A stretch of 64,000 nucleotides of DNA from Leucobacter luti (GTDB lineage Bacteria > Actinomycetota > Actinomycetes > Actinomycetales > Microbacteriaceae). Where the stretch lies: assembly GCF_019464495.1 (NCBI RefSeq), contig NZ_CP080492.1:2852001-2916000 (forward strand), given 5' to 3'. Both the position numbers and the translations under genes were made by a program. Positions 29,817 through 39,617 of this stretch are shown in pieces (the first letter of the stretch is position 1; each line of letters starts with the position of its first letter). The notes below the pieces were generated by a model. The model saw nothing but the letters and a program-made list of their open reading frames with translations. It did no database searches and was not told the origin of the DNA.

Positions 29817-32393
29817 ATGAGCGAGTTTGAACTTCTGGATCCTGGTGCCCCAATGGGCGGCGCTTTCGGCAGCGGCGATGCGGGCGTCGACCCGTTGCTC
29901 GACGGGCTGAATCCCGCGCAGGAGCGCGCTGTCATCGCGCGCGGTCCAGCGCTGCTCATCGTGGCTGGCGCCGGCTCGGGAAAGACCCGCGTGCTGACGC
30001 ACCGGATCGCGCACCTGATCCGTGAGAAAGAGGCCTGGCCGAGCCAGATCCTCGCGATCACCTTCACGAATAAGGCTGCGGCTGAGATGCGTGAGCGCAT
30101 CTCAGGGCTGCTCGGTGCCGCGTCTGAGGGCATGTGGGTCTCAACATTCCACTCGGCCTGTGTGCGGATCCTGCGCCGCGAGGCCGAGCGCTTCGGCTAC
30201 GTTGCAGGGTTCACGATCTATGACTCCGCAGACTCACGCGCGCTGCTGAAGCGGATCATCAAGGAACTCGACGCTGACACCTACGGCTTCACACCCGCAA
30301 ACAGCGGCTCGAAGATTTCGAAGTTGAAGAACGAGCTCACCGATGTGGACGCGTACGCAGCGACCGCCGCGGTGGGGGACCCGCGCGAGCGCTTGTTCAT
30401 CGAGATATTCCGGATGTATGAGCAGGAACTGCGACGTGCAAACGCCTTCGATTTCGACGATCTGATCGGGCAGACCGTTCACCTGTTCCGCGCCCACCCG
30501 GACGTGGCCGCGGTCTATCAACGTCGGTTCCGGCACATTCTGGTCGACGAGTACCAGGATACAAATCACGCGCAGTACTCGCTCATCCGGGAGCTCACGA
30601 GGCCGGTGGCAACCGCAGAGGTTGAGCGGCTGGTGCCCCCAGCGCGGGAGCGCGAGCTTGATGGGCTCGGCCAGATCCCGGGAGCGAGCCTCACGGTGGT
30701 GGGCGATTCGGACCAGTCGATCTACGCGTTCCGCGGTGCGGATATCCGTAACATCGTCGAGTTCGAGCGTGACTTCATTGGCGCCGAAGTCGTCAAACTC
30801 GAGCAGAACTACCGTTCGACGCAGAACATCCTCACCGCAGCGAACGCCGTGATCGGCAACAACTTCGATCGCCAGGAAAAGAACCTGTGGACTTCCGAGG
30901 GGGACGGCGCGAAGATCGTCGGCTTCACCGGCTACTCGCAGCACGATGAAGCGCGCTTCGTCGCGGAAGAGATCGAAGATCTCCACCGTGAAGGCTTCGA
31001 CTACAACGACATCGCCGTGTTTTACCGCACGAACTCGCAGACGCGCGCGCTGGAGGAACTGTTGATCCGGGCCGCGATCCCGTATCGCGTGCTCGGGGGC
31101 ACAAAGTTCTATGAGCGTGCCGAGGTCAAAGACGCGATGGCGTACCTCACGAGTATCGCAAACCCCTACGATCCGATCGCGTGGTCCCGCCTGCTCGGCG
31201 CTCCGAAGCGCGGTATCGGGCCGATGGCCGAAGCGCAGCTCGCAAACTTCCAGGAGGCCCAGGGCATATCGCTGCACGAGGCCATGCTGCGCTGCGACGA
31301 GTTGGCCTTCGGGCCCAAGGTGCGCGGCTCGATCCTCGGCCTCGCGGAGTTGTTAACGCGCGCCTCGAAGATGGCGGTCGGAGGCGGGGCGACCGACGTC
31401 ACGGCGGCACCAGGCGAGGACGCCGAGGAGAAGACTCCAGCACCCGTTGGCGACTTGCTGAAGCTGATCCTCGACGAGACCGAGATGATCGAGAAGCTGC
31501 GCGCGAAGCGGGATCCGCAGGATGACGCGCGCGCTGAGAACTTGGAAGAACTCATTGCGGTGGCGCGGGAGTTCGACGTCAAGCAGCCGGGTGCAGGCCT
31601 ACTCGCATTCCTCACGGAGGTGAGCCTCGTCGCTGCAGCTGACGACCTGGACGATTCGAGTGGCACCGTCTCGCTCATGACGATGCACACGGCGAAGGGG
31701 CTCGAATACCGTGCCGTGTTCATCACCGGAGTCGAAGAGGGGCTCATCCCGCACCAAATGTCGGTCGATGAGGTCGGGGGCGTGAATGAAGAACGTCGCC
31801 TGATGTACGTCGGCATTACCCGTGCGCGCGAGCGGCTGTACATCACACTCGCTTCGACCCGCGCTACTTTTGGCGATATCTCCGTGGCGATGCCGTCGCG
31901 TTTCCTGCAGGAGATCCCCGAGGGATTGATTGATTGGAGGCAGTCGCCAGGAGAGGTCACGAGCCGCGGTGGCACGGCGTCTCGCGCGCTGAACGCACCC
32001 GCCCGGCCTGGCGGGGGCTACACCAGCCGTAGCGGTCGCAGCACTGAATCGGCGGTCAGTTTCGGATCCAACAGCTCAGGCGCCGCGGCCGTGTCAGAAC
32101 CGGCGAGCGGCAACATGCAGTCCGCGCTCGACCAGTGGCGGGAACGGAAGCGCGCCGCCAAGGCCGCGCAAGCGGCTGGCGGTGGCTTCCCCAATACGAT
32201 CGGTGCCGGCGCACGCGACAACGGTGATCTCGAACTCACCGCAGGCGATCGCCTGCGCCACGACGACTATGGGGAAGGCCGAGTCACGAGCGTGACCGGC
32301 GCTGGGACGAAGCGGATCGCACACGTCGTGTTTGACTCCGTGGGGGAGCGCAAGCTGCTCGTAAAGCTCGCTCCCATCACGAAGCTCGACTAA
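29817..32393 (+). CDS. pcrA: ATP-dependent DNA helicase PcrA/UvrD
   Basis: 858-residue superfamily 1A 3'-5' helicase for nucleotide-excision repair and replication restart. Motif I AGAGSGKTRVLTHRI, motif Ia TFTNKAAAEM, motif II LVDEYQDTN, motif III VGDSDQSIYAFRGAD, motif IV LEQNYRST, motif V MTMHTAKGLEY and motif VI VGITRARERLYI are all intact. The C-terminal 60 residues (GDRLRHDDYGEGRVTSV) are the Tudor-like domain that binds RNA polymerase in PcrA. ATG 29817 has TGGAG; the frame is open to 29790. Its 3' end converges on the TetR gene with a 42-bp GC-repeat gap. Confidence 0.97.
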   Translation: MSEFELLDPGAPMGGAFGSGDAGVDPLLDGLNPAQERAVIARGPALLIVAGAGSGKTRVLTHRIAHLIREKEAWPSQILAITFTNKAAAEMRERISGLLGAASEGMWVSTFHSACVRILRREAERFGYVAGFTIYDSADSRALLKRIIKELDADTYGFTPANSGSKISKLKNELTDVDAYAATAAVGDPRERLFIEIFRMYEQELRRANAFDFDDLIGQTVHLFRAHPDVAAVYQRRFRHILVDEYQDTNHAQYSLIRELTRPVATAEVERLVPPARERELDGLGQIPGASLTVVGDSDQSIYAFRGADIRNIVEFERDFIGAEVVKLEQNYRSTQNILTAANAVIGNNFDRQEKNLWTSEGDGAKIVGFTGYSQHDEARFVAEEIEDLHREGFDYNDIAVFYRTNSQTRALEELLIRAAIPYRVLGGTKFYERAEVKDAMAYLTSIANPYDPIAWSRLLGAPKRGIGPMAEAQLANFQEAQGISLHEAMLRCDELAFGPKVRGSILGLAELLTRASKMAVGGGATDVTAAPGEDAEEKTPAPVGDLLKLILDETEMIEKLRAKRDPQDDARAENLEELIAVAREFDVKQPGAGLLAFLTEVSLVAAADDLDDSSGTVSLMTMHTAKGLEYRAVFITGVEEGLIPHQMSVDEVGGVNEERRLMYVGITRARERLYITLASTRATFGDISVAMPSRFLQEIPEGLIDWRQSPGEVTSRGGTASRALNAPARPGGGYTSRSGRSTESAVSFGSNSSGAAAVSEPASGNMQSALDQWRERKRAAKAAQAAGGGFPNTIGAGARDNGDLELTAGDRLRHDDYGEGRVTSVTGAGTKRIAHVVFDSVGERKLLVKLAPITKLD

Positions 32394-32435
32394 GGTCGAG
32401 CGCGGCGCGGCGCGGCGCGTGCGTGGTCTGGCGCG

Positions 32436-33065
32436 CTACCCGAGGAGTGTGCGGTACTCCGCGATCGCGCGGTGGAAGTCTGCCTCGTCGGCCGTGACAT
32501 CGCCCTCGCCCGTCATCCACTCCGACATCTGGGTCGTGACAACTCCGTGCATGAGCGAAACCGCGAGCGCTGCTTCACGCAGTGGTGAGTCAAGCTTGCT
32601 GTGTTCGGGGTGTGCAATCAGCCAGGCTACTGCCGTGGACGTGAGCGAGTAACCGGACTCCAGCAACGACGACATGGTCATGCGACCGGCAATGGGCTGC
32701 TCGGCAATGAGTCGCGTGCGCAGACGTGCGACCTCAGAGTTGACGTAGTTATGTCCGATTGCAGCGAACAGCAGGCGGAAGACACCAAGCGTGAGATCAT
32801 CCGGGCTGCTATCGAGCACGGCAAATGCCTCGGTGCCCTCCGGCAGGTTGATTGCGCGGCCGACGATCGCGTAGTCGCGCGCGGCAAAGTAATTGAAGAA
32901 CGTGCTGCGGGAAATGTCTGCACGCTCGCAGATCGCCTCAACTGTGACGTTCTCAACGCCGAGTTCAAGTGCGAGCGAGACCGCTGAGGTTTCGATTGCG
33001 TTCTCCGTGGCGCGGCGTTTGCGGGCGCGGAGGCCTTCGGGCTTCGGATCTGCAGGGGCGTTCAC
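32436..33065 (-). CDS. TetR-family transcriptional regulator
   Basis: 209 residues. N-terminal helix-turn-helix RATENAIETSAVSLALELG, VTVEAICERADISRSTFFNYF is the TetR signature. The C-terminal ligand/dimer domain is unassigned. GTG start with GGAG 10 nt upstream. It is divergent from the tandem GGDEF genes (gap 33066-33275), which may be its targets besides itself; no exporter lies next to it. I see no clear palindromic operator in the gap. Confidence 0.9.
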   Translation of the reverse strand: MNAPADPKPEGLRARKRRATENAIETSAVSLALELGVENVTVEAICERADISRSTFFNYFAARDYAIVGRAINLPEGTEAFAVLDSSPDDLTLGVFRLLFAAIGHNYVNSEVARLRTRLIAEQPIAGRMTMSSLLESGYSLTSTAVAWLIAHPEHSKLDSPLREAALAVSLMHGVVTTQMSEWMTGEGDVTADEADFHRAIAEYRTLLG

Positions 33066-33275
33066 TCGTGTTCAACTCCAGCCGGAGCCGGGATGGGGAA
33101 CGCTCAGAATCACGAGCACGGCTTCAGCTGCTCTGAGTTTAGCGACCGAGCCTGTGAAACTCGATAACGCGGCTTCCTCAGCAAATATCTATGACTTCCC
33201 ATGGGCGATGTGTGTACGCTACGGGTGGGGAGTATGGGACGGCGCCATTTGCTGCGCGGAAAAGGGCGGTGGGGG

Positions 33276-34259
33276 ATGTCGGGGGTGATGCAACGCCTGC
33301 GCGTCTCACAGGACGCCCATTCCTATTACCTCGTGTTTGCGGCGTTGCTGCTGAGCATGACTCTGGTGGTCGACCTACTCTTCCATCAAGGCATGGACAA
33401 CCGCTGGTTCGTGTGGGTGCTGCTCTTCTTCTGCCTCAGTGGTGCGCTGGTGACCTTCGTGCTGGGCAGGCGTGTACCGCGCTGGGTGGGCACTACCTGT
33501 GTGGTCGTGTTCCTCATCGCGCAGGCGTACTTCCTGGGTCTCGACGACGACCCGGCTTCGGTGATCGCCTCGGTGCAGCAACTGCCGGTCGTTGCTTTCT
33601 ACCTGGGATGGTTTGTTCGGCCCCGGCTCGCTCTCGCACTCATCGGGCTCTGCCTCGTGGTGTTCAGCGCGGTCATGGCATCAAACCCACTGTTCGCAAC
33701 CACCGGTGCGATTGGCACACCTGTTGCCGTGCACGGCCTGCTCGGCCTGATGTTCTGCTTCGCAGCTGGGATGTATCTGTGGCGGCGGCAGGTGCGGCTG
33801 GCCTCTGTGGATCCGCTCACCGGGGCGTACAACAGGCAGGGGTTGCTCGACCGGCTCGAGTATCAACTCAGCAGGCGATCGTTGTACCGCACCCCGCTCA
33901 GCATCGTAGCCGTGGATTTTGACCGGTTCAAAGAACTGAATGACACCCGAGGCCACGCCGCGGGAGATCTCGTGCTCAGCCGTACCGTCGAGTCATGGCA
34001 GCACGGGATCCGTGCGGGCGATGCCGTGGCGAGGCTCGGCGGTGACGAGTTCGTGATTCTGCTGCCGCGAGCCACAGCGAAGAGTGCGCAGGAGATTGTT
34101 GACCGCTTGCGTCTCAACCGCGAACATCCATGGTCATGGGGCATCGCCGAGGCGGTCCCCGGGGAAACGTCAGCCGAACTCCTCGCGCGCGCCGACGCAA
34201 CGCTCTACGCAAGGAAGCGCGCTCGTCGTGAACGCCAGAGTAGTGAGGACGCACAGTGA
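33276..34259 (+). CDS. Membrane-anchored GGDEF protein, probable diguanylate cyclase (copy 1)
   Basis: 327 residues. About six transmembrane helices in residues 15-175 (YLVFAALLLSMTLVVDLLF, VLLFFCLSGALVTFVLG ...), then a GGDEF domain: VDPLTGAYNRQGLLDRLE, VDFDRFKELNDTRGHAAGD, and the active-site signature RLGGDEFVILL, so c-di-GMP synthesis is expected. No I-site RxxD is evident five residues before GGDEF (AGDAVARLGGDEF). ATG 33276 behind GGTGGGGG; the frame is open to 33201. The stop overlaps the GTG of copy 2. Confidence 0.85.
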   Translation: MSGVMQRLRVSQDAHSYYLVFAALLLSMTLVVDLLFHQGMDNRWFVWVLLFFCLSGALVTFVLGRRVPRWVGTTCVVVFLIAQAYFLGLDDDPASVIASVQQLPVVAFYLGWFVRPRLALALIGLCLVVFSAVMASNPLFATTGAIGTPVAVHGLLGLMFCFAAGMYLWRRQVRLASVDPLTGAYNRQGLLDRLEYQLSRRSLYRTPLSIVAVDFDRFKELNDTRGHAAGDLVLSRTVESWQHGIRAGDAVARLGGDEFVILLPRATAKSAQEIVDRLRLNREHPWSWGIAEAVPGETSAELLARADATLYARKRARRERQSSEDAQ

Positions 34260-35254
34260 CTGACGCTGTCGTTGGCTGTGTGCAGCGGCTGCAGCAGCTC
34301 TGGGAGCGTTTCGCGCGCTGGCAGACCCCGTTCTCGTTCGTGAGTGCGTTGATCCCGCTCCTGCTCGCGCTCGTGTTCCTCTCGGATCTGGTGTTTCAGC
34401 ACCCCGGGATCCACGTTAATGCGGTCCTGGTGTGGACCTCCCTCTACCTCGTGGCCGCGATCATTCCGTTTGTGCTGGGGCACCACTATCCCAAGTGGGC
34501 CGGCATTGGCATGGTGGCCCTCGTCGAAGTGTGGTCCTCCTTCTTTCTTTTGTTCGGGCAACACCCGCACGCCGAGCTCAACGCACTGCTTGAGCTGCCC
34601 GTGATCGCCTTGTATGTCGGATGGTTTTATTCGAGCGTGATCGCACGCGTGTTTATGGGGCTCAGTATTCTCCGCGTCGGATCGGCGCTGCTGTGGAACC
34701 CGGAGCTCGGGCACGGGCTCGGCTCACCGACGATCATGGTGAGCTATGCAGTATTGATTGCCCTGTTCTGTTTTGAGGGCGCGCGCGCTGTGCGCCGTCA
34801 AGGCGAAACACAGGCATACACCGACCCGCTGACTCACGCACTGAACCGGCGGGGGCTGTTGGATGCCGGGGCCGAGCTGAGATTGCGCGCACGGCGTGCG
34901 GGTGACGTGGTCTCGGTCGCGGTGGTCGACTTCGATGCGTTCAAACAGCTCAACGACAGCGGCGGGCACTCGGCCGGTGACGAAGCGCTGCGGGATTCGG
35001 TCGAGCGCTGGAGCGCAGCGATCGGCATGCGCGGGATCGCAGGGCACAGCGGCGGGATCGTTGCGCGTCTGGGGGGTGACGAATTCGTCATCGTGTTCCG
35101 CTTGGGGTGGGAAGCCGCGCAATCTGTGCTGGAGCGGGTACAGGCGGAGTCTCCTTATTCCTGGTCCTGGGGCCTCGTGACAGTCGGGGCGACTGAGGAA
35201 CTGGAATCTGCGATCGAGCGCGCAGATGCGCTGCTCTACGTGGCGAAGGAATAG
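34256..35254 (+). CDS. Membrane-anchored GGDEF protein, probable diguanylate cyclase (copy 2)
   Basis: 332 residues with the same plan as copy 1: about six helices (VSALIPLLLALVFLSDLVFQ ... VSYAVLIALFCFEGARAV), linker TDPLTHALNRRGLLDAGAE, AVVDFDAFKQLNDSGGHSAGDEAL and RLGGDEFVIVF. The GTG start overlaps copy 1's stop (GTGA), so both are made from one message. The pair is a diverged tandem duplication. The membrane halves share little sequence, so they may sense different inputs. Confidence 0.85.
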   Translation: MTDAVVGCVQRLQQLWERFARWQTPFSFVSALIPLLLALVFLSDLVFQHPGIHVNAVLVWTSLYLVAAIIPFVLGHHYPKWAGIGMVALVEVWSSFFLLFGQHPHAELNALLELPVIALYVGWFYSSVIARVFMGLSILRVGSALLWNPELGHGLGSPTIMVSYAVLIALFCFEGARAVRRQGETQAYTDPLTHALNRRGLLDAGAELRLRARRAGDVVSVAVVDFDAFKQLNDSGGHSAGDEALRDSVERWSAAIGMRGIAGHSGGIVARLGGDEFVIVFRLGWEAAQSVLERVQAESPYSWSWGLVTVGATEELESAIERADALLYVAKE

Positions 35255-35298
35255 CACCGCCTGCGTCGTTCGGGGCCGATGCGAAGTCCGGGCGGTGG

Positions 35299-35304
35299 TA
35301 GACT
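35299..35304 (+). promoter_or_regulatory. Probable -10 box of sucCD
   Basis: TAGACT about 75 nt before the sucC start; the -35 region is weak. The leader contains gacttatctcgacatcgagac, which could fold, but I see no known regulatory RNA. Confidence 0.35.
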
Positions 35305-35379
35305 CTGGCGTGGTCGACTTATCTCGACATCGAGACATTTTCTGCCTCGCGTCCCTAGACCCCAACCAAAGGACAGTAC

Positions 35380-36546
35380 GTGGATCTGTACGAGTACCAG
35401 GCACGAGACCTCTTCGAAGAATACGGAGTGCCGGTGCTTGCCGGCATCGTTGCCGACACCCCCGATGAGGCACGCGCCGCAGCTGAGAAAATTGGCGGCG
35501 TTGTGGTCGTCAAGGCTCAGGTGAAGACCGGCGGCCGAGGCAAGGCCGGCGGCGTCAAAGTCGCAAAGAACGCCGATGAGGCGTATGCGGCAGCCGAGGC
35601 TATCCTCGGCTTGGATATTAAAGGCCACGTCGTTGAGCGCGTGATGGTCGCCGCCGGCGCTGATATCGCGCAGGAGTTCTACTTCTCCGTGCTGCTCGAC
35701 CGAGCGAACCGCTCCTACCTGTCGCTGTGCAGCGTCGAGGGCGGCATGGAGATCGAGATCCTCGCGGTGGAGAAGCCTGAGGCGCTCGCCCGCGTCGAAG
35801 TCGATCCGCTGCAGGGCATCGATGCCGCAAAGGCTGAGGAGATTGCTCGCGCCGCGAAGTTCCCCGAGGAACTGGTGGGCAAAGTTGCCGCGGTCTTCCA
35901 GAAGCTCTACGAGGTGTACGTCGGCGAAGACGCAACGCTCGTCGAGGTGAACCCGCTCGTGCTCACCGGCGCAGGCGACATCATCGCGCTCGATGGCAAG
36001 GTCTCACTCGACGAGAACGCTGACTTCCGGCAGCCGAAGCACGCTGGGCTGGAAGACAAAGCAGCGGAGGACCCGCTCGAGGCGAAGGCCAAAGCGCAGG
36101 ACCTCAACTACGTCAAGCTCGATGGTGAGGTCGGTGTGATCGGCAACGGGGCGGGCCTCGTGATGTCGACGCTCGACGTCGTTGCCTACGCGGGCGAGAA
36201 CCACGGCGGCGTCAAGCCCGCCAACTTCCTCGACATCGGAGGCGGCGCCTCTGCCGAGGTTATGGCGGCTGGGCTCGACGTCATTCTGGGGGATCCGCAG
36301 GTCAAGTCAGTGTTCGTCAACGTCTTCGGCGGCATCACCGCGTGTGATGCAGTAGCGAACGGCATTGTCGGTGCGCTCGAGAAGCTGGGCGCTGCGGCGA
36401 ACAAGCCGCTCGTCGTGCGCCTCGATGGCAACAACGTCGAGGAGGGGCGCCGGATCCTGAACGAGGCAGCGCACCCGCTCGTGACCCAGGCAGCCACCAT
36501 GGACGAGGGCGCCGACAAGGCGGCCGAGCTCGCGAACGCGCGCTAG
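35380..36546 (+). CDS. sucC: Succinyl-CoA synthetase (ADP-forming) beta subunit
   Basis: 388 residues. SucC forms the ATP-grasp half of succinyl-CoA synthetase in the TCA cycle, giving succinate, CoA and [21 protein letters not shown] is the classic N-terminus. The ATP-grasp signature [17 protein letters not shown] is followed by [20 protein letters not shown] and the CoA/phosphate-loop [20 protein letters not shown] start with AAAGGA. sucD follows after 34 bp with its own GGAAAGAAG site. Confidence 0.97.
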   Translation: MDLYEYQARDLFEEYGVPVLAGIVADTPDEARAAAEKIGGVVVVKAQVKTGGRGKAGGVKVAKNADEAYAAAEAILGLDIKGHVVERVMVAAGADIAQEFYFSVLLDRANRSYLSLCSVEGGMEIEILAVEKPEALARVEVDPLQGIDAAKAEEIARAAKFPEELVGKVAAVFQKLYEVYVGEDATLVEVNPLVLTGAGDIIALDGKVSLDENADFRQPKHAGLEDKAAEDPLEAKAKAQDLNYVKLDGEVGVIGNGAGLVMSTLDVVAYAGENHGGVKPANFLDIGGGASAEVMAAGLDVILGDPQVKSVFVNVFGGITACDAVANGIVGALEKLGAAANKPLVVRLDGNNVEEGRRILNEAAHPLVTQAATMDEGADKAAELANAR

Positions 36547-36580
36547 CCCACCGACGAGACTCACGGAAAGAAGCAACAGA

Positions 36581-37483
36581 ATGTCGATTTTCCTGAACAA
36601 GGATTCCAAGGTCATCGTCCAGGGCATCACCGGCGGCGAGGGCACGAAGCACACCGCGCGCATGCTCGCGGCTGGCACCCAGATCGTTGGCGGCGTGAAC
36701 GCCCGTAAGGCAGGCACCACGGTCTCGCACGTTGACGCTTCGGGCGCGACGGTGGAGCTCCCCGTCTTCGCGACGGTCGCTGAAGCGATGGCCGCAACCG
36801 GCGCCGATGTGTCGGTGGCGTTCGTGCCGCCGGCCTTCACGAAGGACGCCGCGATCGAGGCGATCGATGCGGGCATCGGCCTGCTCGTGATCATCACGGA
36901 GGGCGTGCCGGTCAAGGACTCGGCTGAGCTCTGGGCGCACGCCAAGGCCACAGGTGGCAACACCCGCATCATCGGCCCGAACTGCCCCGGCATCATCACG
37001 CCGGGCGAGGCACTCGCGGGCATCACGCCCGCCACCATTACGGGCAAGGGGCCGATCGGCCTCGTCTCGAAGTCGGGCACGCTCACTTACCAGATGATGT
37101 ACGAGCTGCGCGATCTCGGGTTCTCGACCGCAATCGGGATCGGCGGAGACCCCGTCATCGGCACCACGCACATCGACGCGCTCGCCGCGTTCGAGGCTGA
37201 TCCGGAGACGAAGGCGATCGTGATGATCGGCGAAATTGGCGGCGACGCCGAAGAGCGCGCTGCCGAGTACATCAAGGCCAACGTGACGAAGCCGGTCGTG
37301 GGATACGTTGCTGGCTTCACGGCGCCCGAGGGCAAGACGATGGGCCACGCAGGCGCCATCGTGTCTGGCTCTGCTGGCACCGCACAGGCGAAGAAGGAGG
37401 CCCTTGAGGCCGCCGGCGTCAAGGTGGGCAAGACGCCGACCGAGACCGCCGAGCTGCTGCGTCAGGCTTTCGCAGCGCTGTAA
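36581..37483 (+). CDS. sucD: Succinyl-CoA synthetase (ADP-forming) alpha subunit
   Basis: 300 residues. SucD binds CoA and carries the active-site histidine that is phosphorylated. CoA-binding [32 protein letters not shown], the phospho-His region [18 protein letters not shown] and the [10 protein letters not shown] ending are typical. ATG with AAAGAAG. Co-transcribed with sucC; two terminators follow. Confidence 0.97.
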   Translation: MSIFLNKDSKVIVQGITGGEGTKHTARMLAAGTQIVGGVNARKAGTTVSHVDASGATVELPVFATVAEAMAATGADVSVAFVPPAFTKDAAIEAIDAGIGLLVIITEGVPVKDSAELWAHAKATGGNTRIIGPNCPGIITPGEALAGITPATITGKGPIGLVSKSGTLTYQMMYELRDLGFSTAIGIGGDPVIGTTHIDALAAFEADPETKAIVMIGEIGGDAEERAAEYIKANVTKPVVGYVAGFTAPEGKTMGHAGAIVSGSAGTAQAKKEALEAAGVKVGKTPTETAELLRQAFAAL

Positions 37484-37499
37484 GCGACGTCGCACGAAG

Positions 37500-37538
37500 C
37501 ACCAGACCCCGTCGGCCATGCGCCGGCGGGGTCTGGTG
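37500..37538 (+). terminator. sucCD terminator 1
   Basis: CACCAGACCCCG (37500-37511) pairs with CGGGGTCTGGTG (37527-37538); the loop contains an inner CGGC/GCCG pairing. Confidence 0.85.
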
Positions 37539-37601
37539 CGTTCCAGCCTGCGCCGCATCGCGAGGGCAGTTCGCAGCGCTGGAGGCGCTCCGTGTACGTG
37601 C

Positions 37602-37633
37602 AAGACCCCGCTGACATCAGTCAGCGGGGTCTT
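37602..37633 (+). terminator. sucCD terminator 2
   Basis: AAGACCCCGCTGA (37602-37614), loop CATCAG, TCAGCGGGGTCTT (37621-37633) followed by TT: a perfect 13-bp intrinsic terminator about 100 bp after the first. Confidence 0.88.
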
Positions 37634-37747
37634 TTGCTGTTCCTGGGAGTCCGATAGCCTTTTCCAGTCGGGGTGTGGGGAAAACACCGGCGTGCGTACG
37701 CGCGCGTTCACGACGCTCACTTCGGTGAATCAAGGGGGATATTCGGC

Positions 37748-39484
37748 ATGTTGAAACAGCTTACGAGCGCCGTCACGGCGCTCGCGCTCGTCACACTGGG
37801 GGTCGGAGCATTCGGCGGCGTCGCCGCAGCTCAGACACCGGCTGGCGTGGTCACCTCGGCGGACATCGCGCCGACGGAGACCCCGGAGAACTACACGAGC
37901 TGGCACCAGGGCGCGACCGCGGCTGGGAGCTACGCGTCGACCACGAGCGGTCTGCTGGTGACCGGAAAGTCGCAGATCATCAAGGGGGAGACGCTGCTGC
38001 CAGCGGTGGCAGACGTGCTGTCCTACGCCCAGTCATCGACAATTGTTTCAACCGGTGATCCGGTGTGGCATCAGATCGGTTTTGGCCTGAGCAACGGCAC
38101 CTGGACGACGCTGCGCGCGCTCAGCGGCCAAGAGGCAGGCAACTGGATCACGAGCCAGCCCCTCAACGGGCTACCCAAGGGCGGCGCTGCTCCGCTTGAG
38201 ACGCTGCTGAACGGGCTGAATGGCGATCTCAGCTACCTCTCCGGAGGCTTTTACGTAGACACGGACAAGCGCGCCACCGTGCAGAGCTACTCCGTCAACG
38301 GCGTCACGACGTCGTTCGCTCTTCCGTCTATCGCCGATCCGGCACCCGCGACGGTGCGGGTCGGCGCAGACCAGATCCGCCCAGACGAGACTGAGTACCT
38401 CGGCTGGCATGACGGGGCTGCGGCTGGTGGCAGCTATGTCACCACTGAAGCTGGTCTCACGGTCACCGGCAAGGTGCAGGTGCTCAACGGAGAAGAGAAT
38501 TCCAGCACGCAGGTGGCGCAGTTCGTCACGGGCTTGGAGATCGAAGCGACGGGTGACGTGTGGTTCCAGGTGCCCGTTTTCTACGGTGCCGCATCTGAGT
38601 TCACCACGCTCCGCGCGACGCCCGAGATGGCCGCGGCTGGGACCTGGGTCACGAGTCGGGCAGTTCCGGGCTTTGCTGCGGGCTCGCAGGCCCAGATCGA
38701 CGACTTCGCGCTCGCCCTCGGACAGCACCGTGTGATCGGCTACGGCTTCCTCGTGGACAGTGGCAAATCGGCGACGGTCGCGAGCTTCACTGCGAACGGC
38801 ACGCGCACGCTCTTCACCCCGTTCATTCCACGAACTGACTTGCCTGGCGCAGGCGTGGGTCAGGGATCCGACGTTCCTCCTCCCGCTCCGGAGTCCACAG
38901 AGGAGATCACCCCGGGCGGCACGCTTCCGCTTTCGGCTCCCGCTGGGATCTTCGAGCCGGGCGAACTCGTAGCTGTCTCGCTGCAGCTGACAGCCACGAG
39001 CGAGGCTCCCGCCACTGAAGATGTTTCTGCCTCCGATGCCGCGGGCACTGGTGCGGCGCAGGCGCTCGGTGCTGCAGGCGCGGCCAGTGATCCGATCCCG
39101 CTCGGTGAGTTCACCGCTGATGCGGTGACGGGTGCGGTTGCCGCCGAAGCCGCGCTGCCCGCTGACCTCGCAGCTGGCGCCTATCGAGTGCTCTACCAGG
39201 GTGCGAACTCGTACTACTGGGCACCGGCAGCGCTGTCCGTGAGCGACGATTCCGATCCGGGAACCGGCGAGCCAGGGACCGAGAACCCCGAGGCCGAAGG
39301 GCCGGAAACTGGTGGACCCGAAACGCCGGGTACCCAGACGCCGAGTGGGCAGGCGAAGCCCGCGGTCCAGGTGCTCGCGCAGACGGGCGGAGAATCGCCG
39401 CTGTTGCCGGCTGCGCTCGCCGCTGGCGCGCTGCTGCTGGGGGCTGCCCTGGTGCTCCGTCGTCGCGGGGTCTCAGGAGCATAG
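37748..39484 (+). CDS. Secreted cell-wall protein with two internal repeats and LAQTG sorting signal
   Basis: 578 residues. Signal peptide residues 1-28 (MLKQLTSAVTALALVTLGVG, cleavage after GVAAAQ). Two homologous domains of about 170 residues follow, each with SW/GWHxGAxAGGSY, a LxVTGKxQ strand and an FxVDxxKxATVxS closing strand. Then come an ATSE/AASD linker, a beta segment (LAAGAYRVLYQGANSYYW), a PGT/PET-rich spacer and LAQTG (about 543) with hydrophobic helix and RRR tail: a class E sortase-type anchor. ATG 37748 behind GGGGGAT. Domain function is unknown; probably a wall-linked adhesin or structural protein. Confidence 0.85.
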   Translation: MLKQLTSAVTALALVTLGVGAFGGVAAAQTPAGVVTSADIAPTETPENYTSWHQGATAAGSYASTTSGLLVTGKSQIIKGETLLPAVADVLSYAQSSTIVSTGDPVWHQIGFGLSNGTWTTLRALSGQEAGNWITSQPLNGLPKGGAAPLETLLNGLNGDLSYLSGGFYVDTDKRATVQSYSVNGVTTSFALPSIADPAPATVRVGADQIRPDETEYLGWHDGAAAGGSYVTTEAGLTVTGKVQVLNGEENSSTQVAQFVTGLEIEATGDVWFQVPVFYGAASEFTTLRATPEMAAAGTWVTSRAVPGFAAGSQAQIDDFALALGQHRVIGYGFLVDSGKSATVASFTANGTRTLFTPFIPRTDLPGAGVGQGSDVPPPAPESTEEITPGGTLPLSAPAGIFEPGELVAVSLQLTATSEAPATEDVSASDAAGTGAAQALGAAGAASDPIPLGEFTADAVTGAVAAEAALPADLAAGAYRVLYQGANSYYWAPAALSVSDDSDPGTGEPGTENPEAEGPETGGPETPGTQTPSGQAKPAVQVLAQTGGESPLLPAALAAGALLLGAALVLRRRGVSGA

Positions 39485-39500
39485 CGCTCCGAATCACGTG

Positions 39501-39542
39501 TGACTGATGGCGGTTTCCCTCTGGGGAGGCCGCCATCAGTCA
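39501..39542 (+). terminator. Terminator after the LAQTG protein
   Basis: TGACTGATGGCGG (39501-39513) pairs with CCGCCATCAGTCA (39530-39542), a perfect 13-bp stem. Confidence 0.85.
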
Positions 39543-39617
39543 TCAACGGCCGGCGTAGACGCGTCACGCACCGCAATACGCGGCGTATGCGGGCTCGGCT
39601 ACGAGATACTGGAGCAT

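Noticed and set aside
32394..32435. GGCGC repeat between pcrA and the TetR gene as a terminator
   Set aside because: Simple GC repeat without a defined stem and loop; too ambiguous to call.
35305..35379. Riboswitch in the sucC leader
   Set aside because: Only weak self-complementarity; no known aptamer features.
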